The notes under the pieces: model-generated
Databases searched by the model: none
Told to the model about the DNA's origin: nothing
The model's input: only the letters and a program-made list of their open reading frames with translations
Source of the DNA: Ruoffia tabacinasalis
Lineage (GTDB): Bacteria > Bacillota > Bacilli > Lactobacillales > Aerococcaceae
Length of the DNA: 34,023 nucleotides
Assembly: GCF_005864045.1 (NCBI RefSeq)
Contig: NZ_VBSP01000025.1
Location: forward strand, 1 to 34,023
Reading direction: 5' to 3'
Shown here: positions 27,098-34,023 of the stretch, one piece after another
Layout of the letters: each line of letters opens with the position of its first letter
How positions within the stretch are numbered: the first letter of the stretch is position 1
Program-made: the position numbers and the translations under genes

Positions 27098-28585
27098 ATG
27101 AATAATATAAAGTTGTTAAAAATTAACACTTCAGTATCATTGATAAATCAAGTCATAGTGATATTAAGTGGATTAATTTTACCAAGATTTATTTTAATTT
27201 ATTACGGTTCTGAGATTAACGGACTAGTTTCTTCAATTACACAATTTTTAAGTATAATAACATTTTTAGAATTGGGTGTAGGGGGAGTAGTTCAAGCTAC
27301 ACTTTATAAACCAATTGCTGAAAATAACTATTTATTTCTTAGCAAAGTGTTATCCTCGGCAAAAAAATATTTCCGTATATTATCATATATTTTAGTGATT
27401 TATATTATAGTATTAATTATTGTATTCCCTATTATAGTAGATTCTCCTTTAGATTTTATAAGTAATTCTATATTAATAGTTGCGATGTCTATAAGTCTTT
27501 TTTGTCAATATTATTTCGGTTTAATAAATCAGTTATTATTGAATGCGGATCAAAAAACATATGTACATACTATTCTACAAATTATTACAATAATATTATA
27601 TACGTTCATTAGTGTAGTGTTGATTGTAAATAACTTTTCCATAGTCTTGGTCAGAGCGATGGCTAGTTTGATGTTTTTAATTAAACCAATTGTTATGAGT
27701 ATTTATGTGAAAAAAAAATATATGATTGAGACGATTGCCCACACTGAGGATGTTCTTCCACAGAAGTGGAATGGTGTTGCGCAACATATTGCCTATACAA
27801 TTACAAATAGTACAGATATAGTTGTTCTGACAGTTTTCTCAACCTTAGAAACTGTTTCAATATATTCAGTTTATAATTTGGTAATTAACGGCTTAAAGCT
27901 ATTAATAAGCTCTTTAACTAGTAGTATCCAATCTTTCTTTGGAAATTTATTAGCAAAAGAAGAATATAATACTTTAGGTAAATTTTTTTCAAAAATAGAA
28001 TGGATAATTCATACACTAGTTACTAACATTTTTAGTATTACTTCTGTTTTAATTACCCCGTTCATATTAATATATACTGCTGGTGTCCAAGATGTTTCTT
28101 ATAATGTTCCAGTATTCGGATTTTTAATTACCATGACACAAATGTTATATTGCTTGCGATTACCATATTATTTACTTGTCAATGCAGCAGGTCAGTTTAA
28201 AGAAACACAAAATGGAGCAATAGTAGAAGCTATTATTAATGTGGTTATTTCAGTTTTAATTGTTAATAAATACGGTTTAATTGGCGTTGCAATTGGGACG
28301 ATAATTGCTTTAGGTTTTAGAACAATATATTTAGTAATTTATCTTTCAAACAATATTTTAAAAAGACCAGCTACTTTATTTCTAAAACAAATTATTGTTG
28401 ATTTAGTAACCATGTGTTTGATTCATCTTGCTAGTTTGTTTGTGACTGTTAAATCCTATGATTTCTTTAGTTGGGTATATTTAGCTATTATCATCAGTTG
28501 TATCAGTTTGATTATTTCTTTTATAATCAACTATTTATTTTATAATGATAGAGTGTTAGAAATAATAAAAAAAATTAGAAAGTAA
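27098..28585 (+). CDS. wzx: Repeat-unit flippase Wzx (MOP superfamily)
   Basis: A 495-residue polytopic membrane protein with 12-14 hydrophobic helices. The N-terminus (SLINQVIVILSGLILPRFILIYYGSEINGLVSSITQFL) and ELGVGGVVQATLYKPIAENN are typical of Gram-positive polysaccharide flippases. It would turn the undecaprenyl-linked repeat unit to the outside for Wzy. AAAGGGAGAG precedes the ATG. Confidence 0.9.
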   Translation: MNNIKLLKINTSVSLINQVIVILSGLILPRFILIYYGSEINGLVSSITQFLSIITFLELGVGGVVQATLYKPIAENNYLFLSKVLSSAKKYFRILSYILVIYIIVLIIVFPIIVDSPLDFISNSILIVAMSISLFCQYYFGLINQLLLNADQKTYVHTILQIITIILYTFISVVLIVNNFSIVLVRAMASLMFLIKPIVMSIYVKKKYMIETIAHTEDVLPQKWNGVAQHIAYTITNSTDIVVLTVFSTLETVSIYSVYNLVINGLKLLISSLTSSIQSFFGNLLAKEEYNTLGKFFSKIEWIIHTLVTNIFSITSVLITPFILIYTAGVQDVSYNVPVFGFLITMTQMLYCLRLPYYLLVNAAGQFKETQNGAIVEAIINVVISVLIVNKYGLIGVAIGTIIALGFRTIYLVIYLSNNILKRPATLFLKQIIVDLVTMCLIHLASLFVTVKSYDFFSWVYLAIIISCISLIISFIINYLFYNDRVLEIIKKIRK

Positions 28586-28592
28586 GAGAGAA

Positions 28593-29054
28593 ATGTTAAG
28601 AAAAATATTTAGAGTAATATTTTATTCGAATATAAATTCCGTGGTGCTTATTAATATATTGTTAAAGCTTAGAGAAAATAATAATAAAATACTTTCGATT
28701 TTATTATGGAATAAACTGATAGTTAAGTATGGAATTCATATTGGCAATAGAGTTAAAATTGGGAAAAATTTAATTTTACCCCATCCACTTTCCATTGTGA
28801 TAGGAAATGCTGTAAAAATTGGAGATAATTGTACGCTTTACCATAATGTAACATTAGGAACAAAACATTCGTTGGAAAATGAGAGTATTGGTTATCCTGA
28901 GTTAAAAAATAATGTAATTATATATACTAATACAGTTATTATTGGTGATATTGTGATTGGCGAGAATACGATAGTTGGTTCAAATTCATTAGTTACTACT
29001 GATTTAGAAGCTAATTCTGTTTATGCAGGGAATCCACTGAAAAAAATACGATAA
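28593..29054 (+). CDS. Left-handed beta-helix acetyltransferase (serine acetyltransferase-like)
   Basis: The 153 residues include at least five hexapeptide repeats from about 48 to 140 (IHIGNRVKIGKNLILPHPLSIVIGNAVKIG, VIIGDIVIGENTIVGSNSLV) and the C-cap VYAGNPLKKIR, the CysE/LbH_SAT pattern. In a capsule locus it likely acetylates the repeat unit rather than serine: the CysE N-terminal helical domain is reduced to about 40 residues. It sits 7 bases after wzx. Target sugar unknown. Confidence 0.85.
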   Translation: MLRKIFRVIFYSNINSVVLINILLKLRENNNKILSILLWNKLIVKYGIHIGNRVKIGKNLILPHPLSIVIGNAVKIGDNCTLYHNVTLGTKHSLENESIGYPELKNNVIIYTNTVIIGDIVIGENTIVGSNSLVTTDLEANSVYAGNPLKKIR

Positions 29055-29085
29055 ATAGAGAATATTTATCTTTCTGGAGGTATAT

Positions 29086-30096
29086 ATGGAAAAAATATTA
29101 ATTACCGGAGCCGCAGGCTTCATTGGTTCTTTTTTAAGTAAACGATTATTAGAAGGTCAGTACTCAGTGGTTGGATTGGATAATCTAAACGATTATTACG
29201 ATCCAAGTTTAAAGGATAAAAGATTAAAAGAGTTACTATCTCAAGATAAGTTTAAATTTATCAAGGGGGATATATCTGATAAAGATTTTGTTATGAGCTT
29301 ATTCGAAGAAGATCAATTTGATATTGTCATTAACTTAGCTGCACAAGCTGGAGTTCGATATTCAATTGAGAATCCTGATGTTTACATTCAAAGTAATATC
29401 ATTGGTTTCTACAATATCCTAGAGGCTTGTAGACATTATCCAGTGGAGCACTTGTTATATGCATCATCAAGTTCTGTCTATGGATCAAATAAGAAAGTAC
29501 CATTTGAAGAGACCGATTTTGTTGATAACCCTGTATCATTATATGCTTCAACGAAAAAGTCCAATGAATTAATGGCACATACATATAGTCACCTATACAA
29601 TATACCTGTGAGTGGCTTACGTTTCTTCACGGTTTATGGACCTATGGGTAGACCTGATATGGCTTACTTTGGCTTTACTGATAAGTTCTTTAAAAATGAG
29701 CCAATTCACATCTTTAATAATAGAGACTTTGAAAACGATCTATACCGTGACTTTACTTATATTGATGATATTGTTAGTGGTATTGAGAAGTTAATGAGTC
29801 GCCCGCCTGTTAAAAATGAAGAGGGACCAGCACATACTGTCTATAATATCGGGAATAATAATCCAGAAAAATTAATGGTATTTATTACAAGTCTTGAAAA
29901 AGCATTGAGTAATTCATTAGGTAGAGAAGTAGAGTTCGAGAAAATATATGAACCAATCAAACCAGGAGATGTTCCTGCAACTTATGCATCTACTGATAAA
30001 TTACAAGATGCAATTGGCTTTAAACCAGAAACAGGCATTCAAGAGGGCTTACAAAAGTTTACTGATTGGTATGTAACTTATTACAATAAAAAATAA
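29086..30096 (+). CDS. capI: UDP-glucuronate 4-epimerase (CapI type)
   Basis: Converts UDP-glucuronate to UDP-galacturonate. The 336-residue SDR has the NAD loop GAAGFIG (8-14), DNLNDYYDPSLKDKRL typical of CapI/GlcA epimerases, LAAQAGVRYSIENPDVYIQSN, the catalytic SSSSVYG and YASTKKSNE (YxxxK), and RFFTVYGPMGRPDMA. With ugd and galU in the same locus the substrate pathway is complete. CTGGAGG precedes the ATG. GC content rises again here, which marks the end of the AT-rich cassette. Confidence 0.93.
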   Translation: MEKILITGAAGFIGSFLSKRLLEGQYSVVGLDNLNDYYDPSLKDKRLKELLSQDKFKFIKGDISDKDFVMSLFEEDQFDIVINLAAQAGVRYSIENPDVYIQSNIIGFYNILEACRHYPVEHLLYASSSSVYGSNKKVPFEETDFVDNPVSLYASTKKSNELMAHTYSHLYNIPVSGLRFFTVYGPMGRPDMAYFGFTDKFFKNEPIHIFNNRDFENDLYRDFTYIDDIVSGIEKLMSRPPVKNEEGPAHTVYNIGNNNPEKLMVFITSLEKALSNSLGREVEFEKIYEPIKPGDVPATYASTDKLQDAIGFKPETGIQEGLQKFTDWYVTYYNKK

Positions 30097-30640
30097 TATT
30101 TTATAATAACCTGTTTAGTTTATCGAGATTAAAAGTTTGTAGAATCAATATAAATAATAAAAGAAAAAAATTATAGATAAATCTGCAAATTCTAAATAAT
30201 TAAAAGCTGTCGGTTTCCTATACTGAATTGTCCAATTTGTATGTGTATACTGAATGCCAAAATGATAACATTATGGCATTCAATAATAAGTGGTACTTTC
30301 ATTTTTCATTTAACTTAGCTTAAATTCTAGTTTTTCTGGGACTATAGCCGTTCAATAGCTAATTTCTTATAAGAAATTATCAATAAGTAGTTTAAGTTTT
30401 TCAGTTGATATAAAAATTTCTTTCTTAATGGATTTATGAGATATTATTGACATTAGGTTAATTAAGTATATCCTTAGCGTTCAGATTAAGTGAGTCTATG
30501 TAATATAAGTGCGAGTCAATTGTATTATATATTTTTATAAGAAGAATGGTATAAATTCCACTTAAATTAGGACAATTATAGAGAGTGTCGATTATTGTAT
30601 GTTTTATTTATATATAGAATATAGTAATTATTTTTCGTTT
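30097..30640. other. Long non-coding interval between capI and ugd
   Basis: About 550 bases without a gene, at the point where the AT-rich cassette meets the sugar-precursor genes. A perfect inverted repeat TGAATGCCA/TGGCATTCA (30251-30259 and 30274-30282) has no T run after it; TATACTGAAT occurs twice (near 30219 and 30247). TGGTATAAA (30548-30555 region) is a possible extended -10 promoter for ugd. The region may be debris of genes lost in recombination. Confidence 0.5.
30251..30282. repeat. Perfect 9-bp stem-loop in the capI-ugd interval
   Basis: TGAATGCCA and TGGCATTCA pair over a 14-base AT-rich loop. It may end capI transcription or be an operator; no T-tract is seen on either side. 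Confidence 0.5.
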
Positions 30641-30653
30641 GGAGGAGCAAATA

Positions 30654-31823
30654 ATGAATATAACAGTCGTAGGATTAGGTTACGTAGGACTTTCTAACGC
30701 CGTCTTACTAGCCCAACATAACAATGTTAGAGCGTTGGAGATTGTCCAAGCCAAGGTTGATTTGATTAATCAAGGACAGTCACCAATTAAGGATCAAGAG
30801 ATTGAAGGCTTTCTAGCGAATGGAAAGCTTCAACTGGAAGCAACGATTGATAAGGATTATGCTTATGGGCATCAGCCGGAATTTGTTGTTATTGCTGCAC
30901 CAACAGATTATGATGATGAGAGTGATCGGTTTAATACAGAGGCATTGGAAAGTGCGTTAGAGGATGCATTATCTTATGCGCCTGAAGCAACCATTATTAT
31001 TAAGTCAACGATTCCTGTAGGCTATACTAAACGTATTAACGAGAAGTATCAGACTGACCGTATTATATTCTCACCTGAATTCTTGCGTGAAGGTAAGGCA
31101 TTATATGATAATTTACATCCTTCACGTATTATTGTCGGCGAGGTATCCGAGCGTGCTCAGAAGTTTGCTGAATTGATGAAGGAAGGGGCTGTTGATCCTT
31201 CAGTGGATATATTATTAATGCCTTCAACCGAAGCAGAAGCGGTTAAGTTATTCTCTAATACTTACTTAGCTTTACGTGTGTCTTACTTTAATGAATTAGA
31301 TACATATGCTGAGACTAAGGGGTTAGATACTAAATCAATTATTGACGGCGTTAGTCTAGATCCCCGTATCGGAGACTATTATAACAACCCTTCTTTTGGT
31401 TACGGTGGATATTGTTTACCAAAAGATACTAAACAGATGCTTACGAACTATAAGGATGTGCCAAACAATTTAATTCGTGCGATTGTGGAGTCTAACGTAA
31501 CACGCAAAGAATTTATTTCCAGTCAAATATTGAAACACGAGCCAAAAGTTATCGGTATTCATCGTTTAACAATGAAGACCGACTCAGACAATTTTCGACA
31601 AGCAGCGATTTTTGACATTATGAAGCAGATTCGTGCTGAAGGTGTTGAAGTGGTTATTTACGAGCCAACGATTAAAGAAGAGAACTTTGAAGGGTATCGA
31701 GTTGTTAATGACTTAGCGACATTCAAGTCAATGACGAGCAGTATTTTAGCGAATCGAATATCCGAAGATATTCAAGATGTGAGCCATAAGGTTTACACAC
31801 GTGATGTATATAATAATAATTAG
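30654..31823 (+). CDS. ugd: UDP-glucose 6-dehydrogenase
   Basis: Oxidises UDP-glucose to UDP-glucuronate with two NAD+. The 389 residues contain the NAD loop GLGYVG (7-12), KSTIPVGYT (117-125), FSPEFLREG (139-147), and the catalytic cysteine in GYGGYCLPKDT (Cys254), and match the short streptococcal/HasB class of Ugd. Start 30654 follows GGAGGAG by 6 bases; an in-frame codon at 30639 precedes this site. Supplies the CapI epimerase. Confidence 0.95.
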   Translation: MNITVVGLGYVGLSNAVLLAQHNNVRALEIVQAKVDLINQGQSPIKDQEIEGFLANGKLQLEATIDKDYAYGHQPEFVVIAAPTDYDDESDRFNTEALESALEDALSYAPEATIIIKSTIPVGYTKRINEKYQTDRIIFSPEFLREGKALYDNLHPSRIIVGEVSERAQKFAELMKEGAVDPSVDILLMPSTEAEAVKLFSNTYLALRVSYFNELDTYAETKGLDTKSIIDGVSLDPRIGDYYNNPSFGYGGYCLPKDTKQMLTNYKDVPNNLIRAIVESNVTRKEFISSQILKHEPKVIGIHRLTMKTDSDNFRQAAIFDIMKQIRAEGVEVVIYEPTIKEENFEGYRVVNDLATFKSMTSSILANRISEDIQDVSHKVYTRDVYNNN

Positions 31824-31846
31824 TTTTATTTGTAATATTAATTTAT

Positions 31847-31880
31847 GGGGCTTCTTCTTTGTGAAGTTCCTTTATTTTAT
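31847..31880 (+). terminator. Weak terminator after ugd
   Basis: GGGGCTTC (31847-31854) pairs with GAAGTTCC (31863-31870, two G-T pairs), followed by TTTATTTTAT. Weak, so read-through into galU is likely. Confidence 0.5.
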
Positions 31881-31903
31881 AGTTATTAAGAAGGAGAATG
31901 GTT

Positions 31904-32776
31904 ATGTCAAAAGTACGTAAGGCAGTGATTCCAGCTGCTGGATTGGGAACACGTTTTTTACCCGCTACAAAGGCGATTGCGAAGGAGATGCTTCCAATCG
32001 TCGATAAACCAACGATTCAGTTTATCGTTGAGGAGGCGATTGCTTCAGGGATTGAAGATATTATTGTAATTACTGGTAAAGGCAAACGTCCAATTGAAGA
32101 TCATTTTGATGCGAATTTTGAATTAGAGTATAATTTGCAAGAAACGGGTAAGGATGAATTACTTGCCTTAGTGGAAGAAACCACGGAAATTCGACTGCAT
32201 TTTATACGTCAGAAACGTCCTAAAGGCTTAGGGGATGCAGTCTATCAAGCACGCTCATTCGTTGGTAATGAGCCATTTGTGGTCATGTTAGGGGATGATA
32301 TCATGGTCGATGATGTCCCTTTGACCAAGCAATTGATTGATAATTATGACAAGATGAAAGCATCCACGTTAGCGGTTATACCAATACCCCATGAAGAGAC
32401 GTCTAAGTACGGTGTGATTGATCCGACATCTGAAGTAGAAGAGGGAATCTATGCAGTTAACAGCTTTGTTGAAAAGCCTGAGCCTGAAGATGCACCAAGT
32501 AACCTAGCCATCATTGGTCGTTACTTATTGAAGCCAGAGATATTTAATATTCTTGAAACGCAAGCACCAGGGCGAGGTGGTGAAGTACAATTGACAGATG
32601 CAATTGATACTTTAAATCAGACGCAACGTGTCTTTGCCTTAGAGTTCAAAGGGAAACGTTATGATGTAGGAAATAAATTAGGCATGTTAGAGGCTAATAT
32701 CGAGTATGGGTTACAACATCCGGAACTGAAGGATGGCTTGAAGGATTATTTGATGAGTGTTGTGGAACGCTTTTAG
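31904..32776 (+). CDS. galU: UTP-glucose-1-phosphate uridylyltransferase GalU
   Basis: Makes UDP-glucose from UTP and glucose-1-phosphate. The 290 residues begin with the nucleotide-binding [22 protein letters not shown] (11-32) and contain [36 protein letters not shown] and [22 protein letters not shown], the full GalU pattern. The ATG at 31904 is chosen because AAGGAG is 7 bases before it; the ATG at 31898 is too close to this site. Feeds ugd. Confidence 0.96.
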   Translation: MSKVRKAVIPAAGLGTRFLPATKAIAKEMLPIVDKPTIQFIVEEAIASGIEDIIVITGKGKRPIEDHFDANFELEYNLQETGKDELLALVEETTEIRLHFIRQKRPKGLGDAVYQARSFVGNEPFVVMLGDDIMVDDVPLTKQLIDNYDKMKASTLAVIPIPHEETSKYGVIDPTSEVEEGIYAVNSFVEKPEPEDAPSNLAIIGRYLLKPEIFNILETQAPGRGGEVQLTDAIDTLNQTQRVFALEFKGKRYDVGNKLGMLEANIEYGLQHPELKDGLKDYLMSVVERF

Positions 32777-32890
32777 TTAAAGTAGAATTTTTGTTAGTGT
32801 TGGTGAGAGAGATCCTTTCATTAATACTTTTTTATTATTTCTATGTAAGAAACATATAATACATGTAAGTCATTTATATTGTGTATATCG

Positions 32891-32919
32891 TTCATAGGGC
32901 AGAGTTATTTTGTTATAAT
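32891..32919 (+). promoter_or_regulatory. Promoter of the capN-like gene
   Basis: TTCATA (32891-32896), 17 bases, then TATAAT (32914-32919) with TGT before it (extended -10). Start codon 47 bases downstream. The gene can therefore be read separately from galU. Confidence 0.65.
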
Positions 32920-32965
32920 GGGGTAAGTCTTAGTTAGTAAATAAATTGGGTTAGGTGAATTGATA

Positions 32966-33814
32966 ATGAAGAAAGTTCTAATTACAGGAAGAAATAGTTA
33001 TATAGGCAATAGGCTTGCAGCATGGTTAGCTCTCTGGCCAGAAGAGTATCAAGTCGATAAGGTATCCTTACAAACTGATAAGTGGCAAGATATCGACTGG
33101 AGTGGTTATGATTCAATCATTCATGTGGCGGGAATAGCACATAATTAATCAAATAAGTCATTAGAAAACTTGTATTATTCTGTCAATCGTGATCTAACTG
33201 TGCAAGTGGCCAGCAAGGCTAAAAAAGAAGGTGTAAGGCATTTTATTTATATGAGTAGTATGATTGTTTTTGGGACTGACCAAGCTGCTATTAGACAAGA
33301 TACAGTGCCTCAGCCAGATAATTTCTATGGGGATAGTAAGTTGCAAGCTGAACGCGAGTTAGAGCGATTAGAATCCGAAGATTTTCGAGTGGCTTATGTT
33401 CGTCCGCCAATGATTTATGGTCATGAATCAAAAGGGAATTATCCACGACTTTCTAAGTTAGCTAAGGTTACACCACTTTTCCCTGATTATGATAATAGAC
33501 GTAGTATGTTACATGTAGATAACTTATCAGAGTTTCTAAGGTTAGTTATTGATAACCAGGACCGAGGTTATTACCATCCACAAAATACAGAATATATCAG
33601 AACAACGGATCTTGTTAAAGAAATTGCGAAGATATCCAATCATCGTATAGGTGTGACCAAGCTGTTTAATCCGTTGATTAAAAGTATGATGGGCATCAAC
33701 GTCGTTAATAAAGTTTTTGGCGACTTGTATTACGAACAAGCTATGAGTGAGTATCATACAAATTATAATGTCAGAGATTTTAATGAGTCGGTGCGAGAGA
33801 CGGAGTTGGGTTAG
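32966..33814 (+). pseudogene. capN: CapN-like nucleotide-sugar 4-ketoreductase, broken by an in-frame TAA
   Basis: Short-chain dehydrogenase that in the CapD pathway reduces the 4-keto sugar to UDP-FucNAc (or QuiNAc). Full length would be 282 residues. Features: NAD loop TGRNSYIG (7-14), IHVAGIAHN, IYMSSMIVFG, YGDSK (YxxxK), and VAYVRPPMIYGHESKGNYPRL, which closely resembles S. aureus CapN. The frame runs on without shift, but codon 61 is TAA (33146-33148), between AHN and SNKSLENLYYSVN. Everything else is well kept, so the change is recent or a sequence error. AGGTGA precedes the ATG. The downstream part has only TTG at 33170 as possible restart, without a site. Confidence 0.85.
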
Positions 33815-33859
33815 TAGAGTATTTTTTGGGGGAGAGTGGTATTATAAACATCCTTTTTA

Positions 33860-34023
33860 TGTATTCATGATTATTGCATTTAATTTGTACCAACCTTGCG
33901 GTTCTTTTTACCAGTGATTGCGGACAGTTTTACCACTCTTTGCGGAAGAATTTACCAAAACTTATATATCCTCCTGTATACTTATTGAGCACGTTTACAT
34001 CTTTTAGAAAGGTGAGCGTGACA
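33860..34023 (+). mobile_element. Left end of an IS21-like insertion sequence (cut by window edge)
   Basis: Four directly repeated 22-bp units start at 33874, 33896, 33918 and 33940, with core TTGCGG-N8-TTTACCA (first unit degenerate). Iterated end repeats of this kind are the transposase-binding sites of IS21-family elements. A promoter-like stretch follows, then AAAGGTGAGC and GTGACA at the edge, which fits the start of istA. The exact outer tip and any target duplication cannot be set. Confidence 0.6.
34018..34023 (+). CDS. Possible start of the IS transposase gene (istA), two codons only
   Basis: GTG at 34018-34020 follows AAAGGTGAG (34008-34016) closely, after the iterated end repeats of the insertion sequence. 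Only two codons are in the window, so the call rests on position alone. Confidence 0.3.

Noticed and set aside
30447-30472. TTGACA with TATATC as ugd promoter
   Set aside because: The spacer is only 14 bases, too short for a working SigA promoter.

Overview
The window is low-GC Gram-positive DNA. AGGAGG-type ribosome binding sites, Rex, a CIRCE-controlled groESL, a sufCDSUB operon and a Wzx/Wzy capsule locus with CpsB/CpsC/CpsD-type regulators together point to the Bacillota, most likely Lactobacillales. An Aerococcaceae-like genome is my guess; no rRNA or other marker is present to settle it.

Layout. (1) 1-3186: tail of an unknown gene, the redox repressor gene rex, then groES-groEL behind a CIRCE operator, ending in a strong terminator. 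(2) 3187-6322: a 42-bp tandem repeat array between converging terminators, a lipoprotein with YEEP repeats (minus), a PPOX-fold flavoprotein, a DUF1456 protein (minus) and an RluA-family pseudouridine synthase. (3) 6323-9155: a 161-bp foldback element that looks like a MITE, a secreted protein of unknown function, and the wreck of a NERD-domain gene. (4) 9183-14454: the minus-strand suf operon for Fe-S cluster assembly, transcribed C-D-S-U-B. (5) 14455-16333: a decayed interval holding a remnant of an RluA-type gene, a second 42-bp array of the same family, and a broken membrane-protein gene. (6) 16334-33814: a capsule locus of 17 genes, all on the plus strand. (7) 33815-34023: the left end of an IS21-like insertion sequence, cut by the window edge.

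How the capsule genes fit together. A membrane 4,6-dehydratase (CapD type), a short priming sugar-phosphate transferase (CapM type) and a CapN-type 4-ketoreductase are the set that in Staphylococcus aureus makes UDP-D-FucNAc and loads it on undecaprenyl phosphate. GalU, Ugd and a CapI-type epimerase would supply UDP-glucose, UDP-glucuronate and UDP-galacturonate. Three GT2 and one GT4 glycosyltransferases extend the repeat, Wzx flips it, Wzy polymerises it, CpsC/CpsD/CpsB control chain length, and the LCP protein would attach the polymer to the wall. The centre (about 21960-29060) is clearly more AT-rich than the flanks, as expected of an exchanged serotype-specific cassette. The capN-like gene carries an in-frame TAA, so this strain may lack a functional precursor pathway.

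The most novel-looking item is the pair of five-unit arrays with an exact 42-bp period, each with hairpins in every unit, each sitting between terminator-like T-tracts and sharing the same edge sequence.
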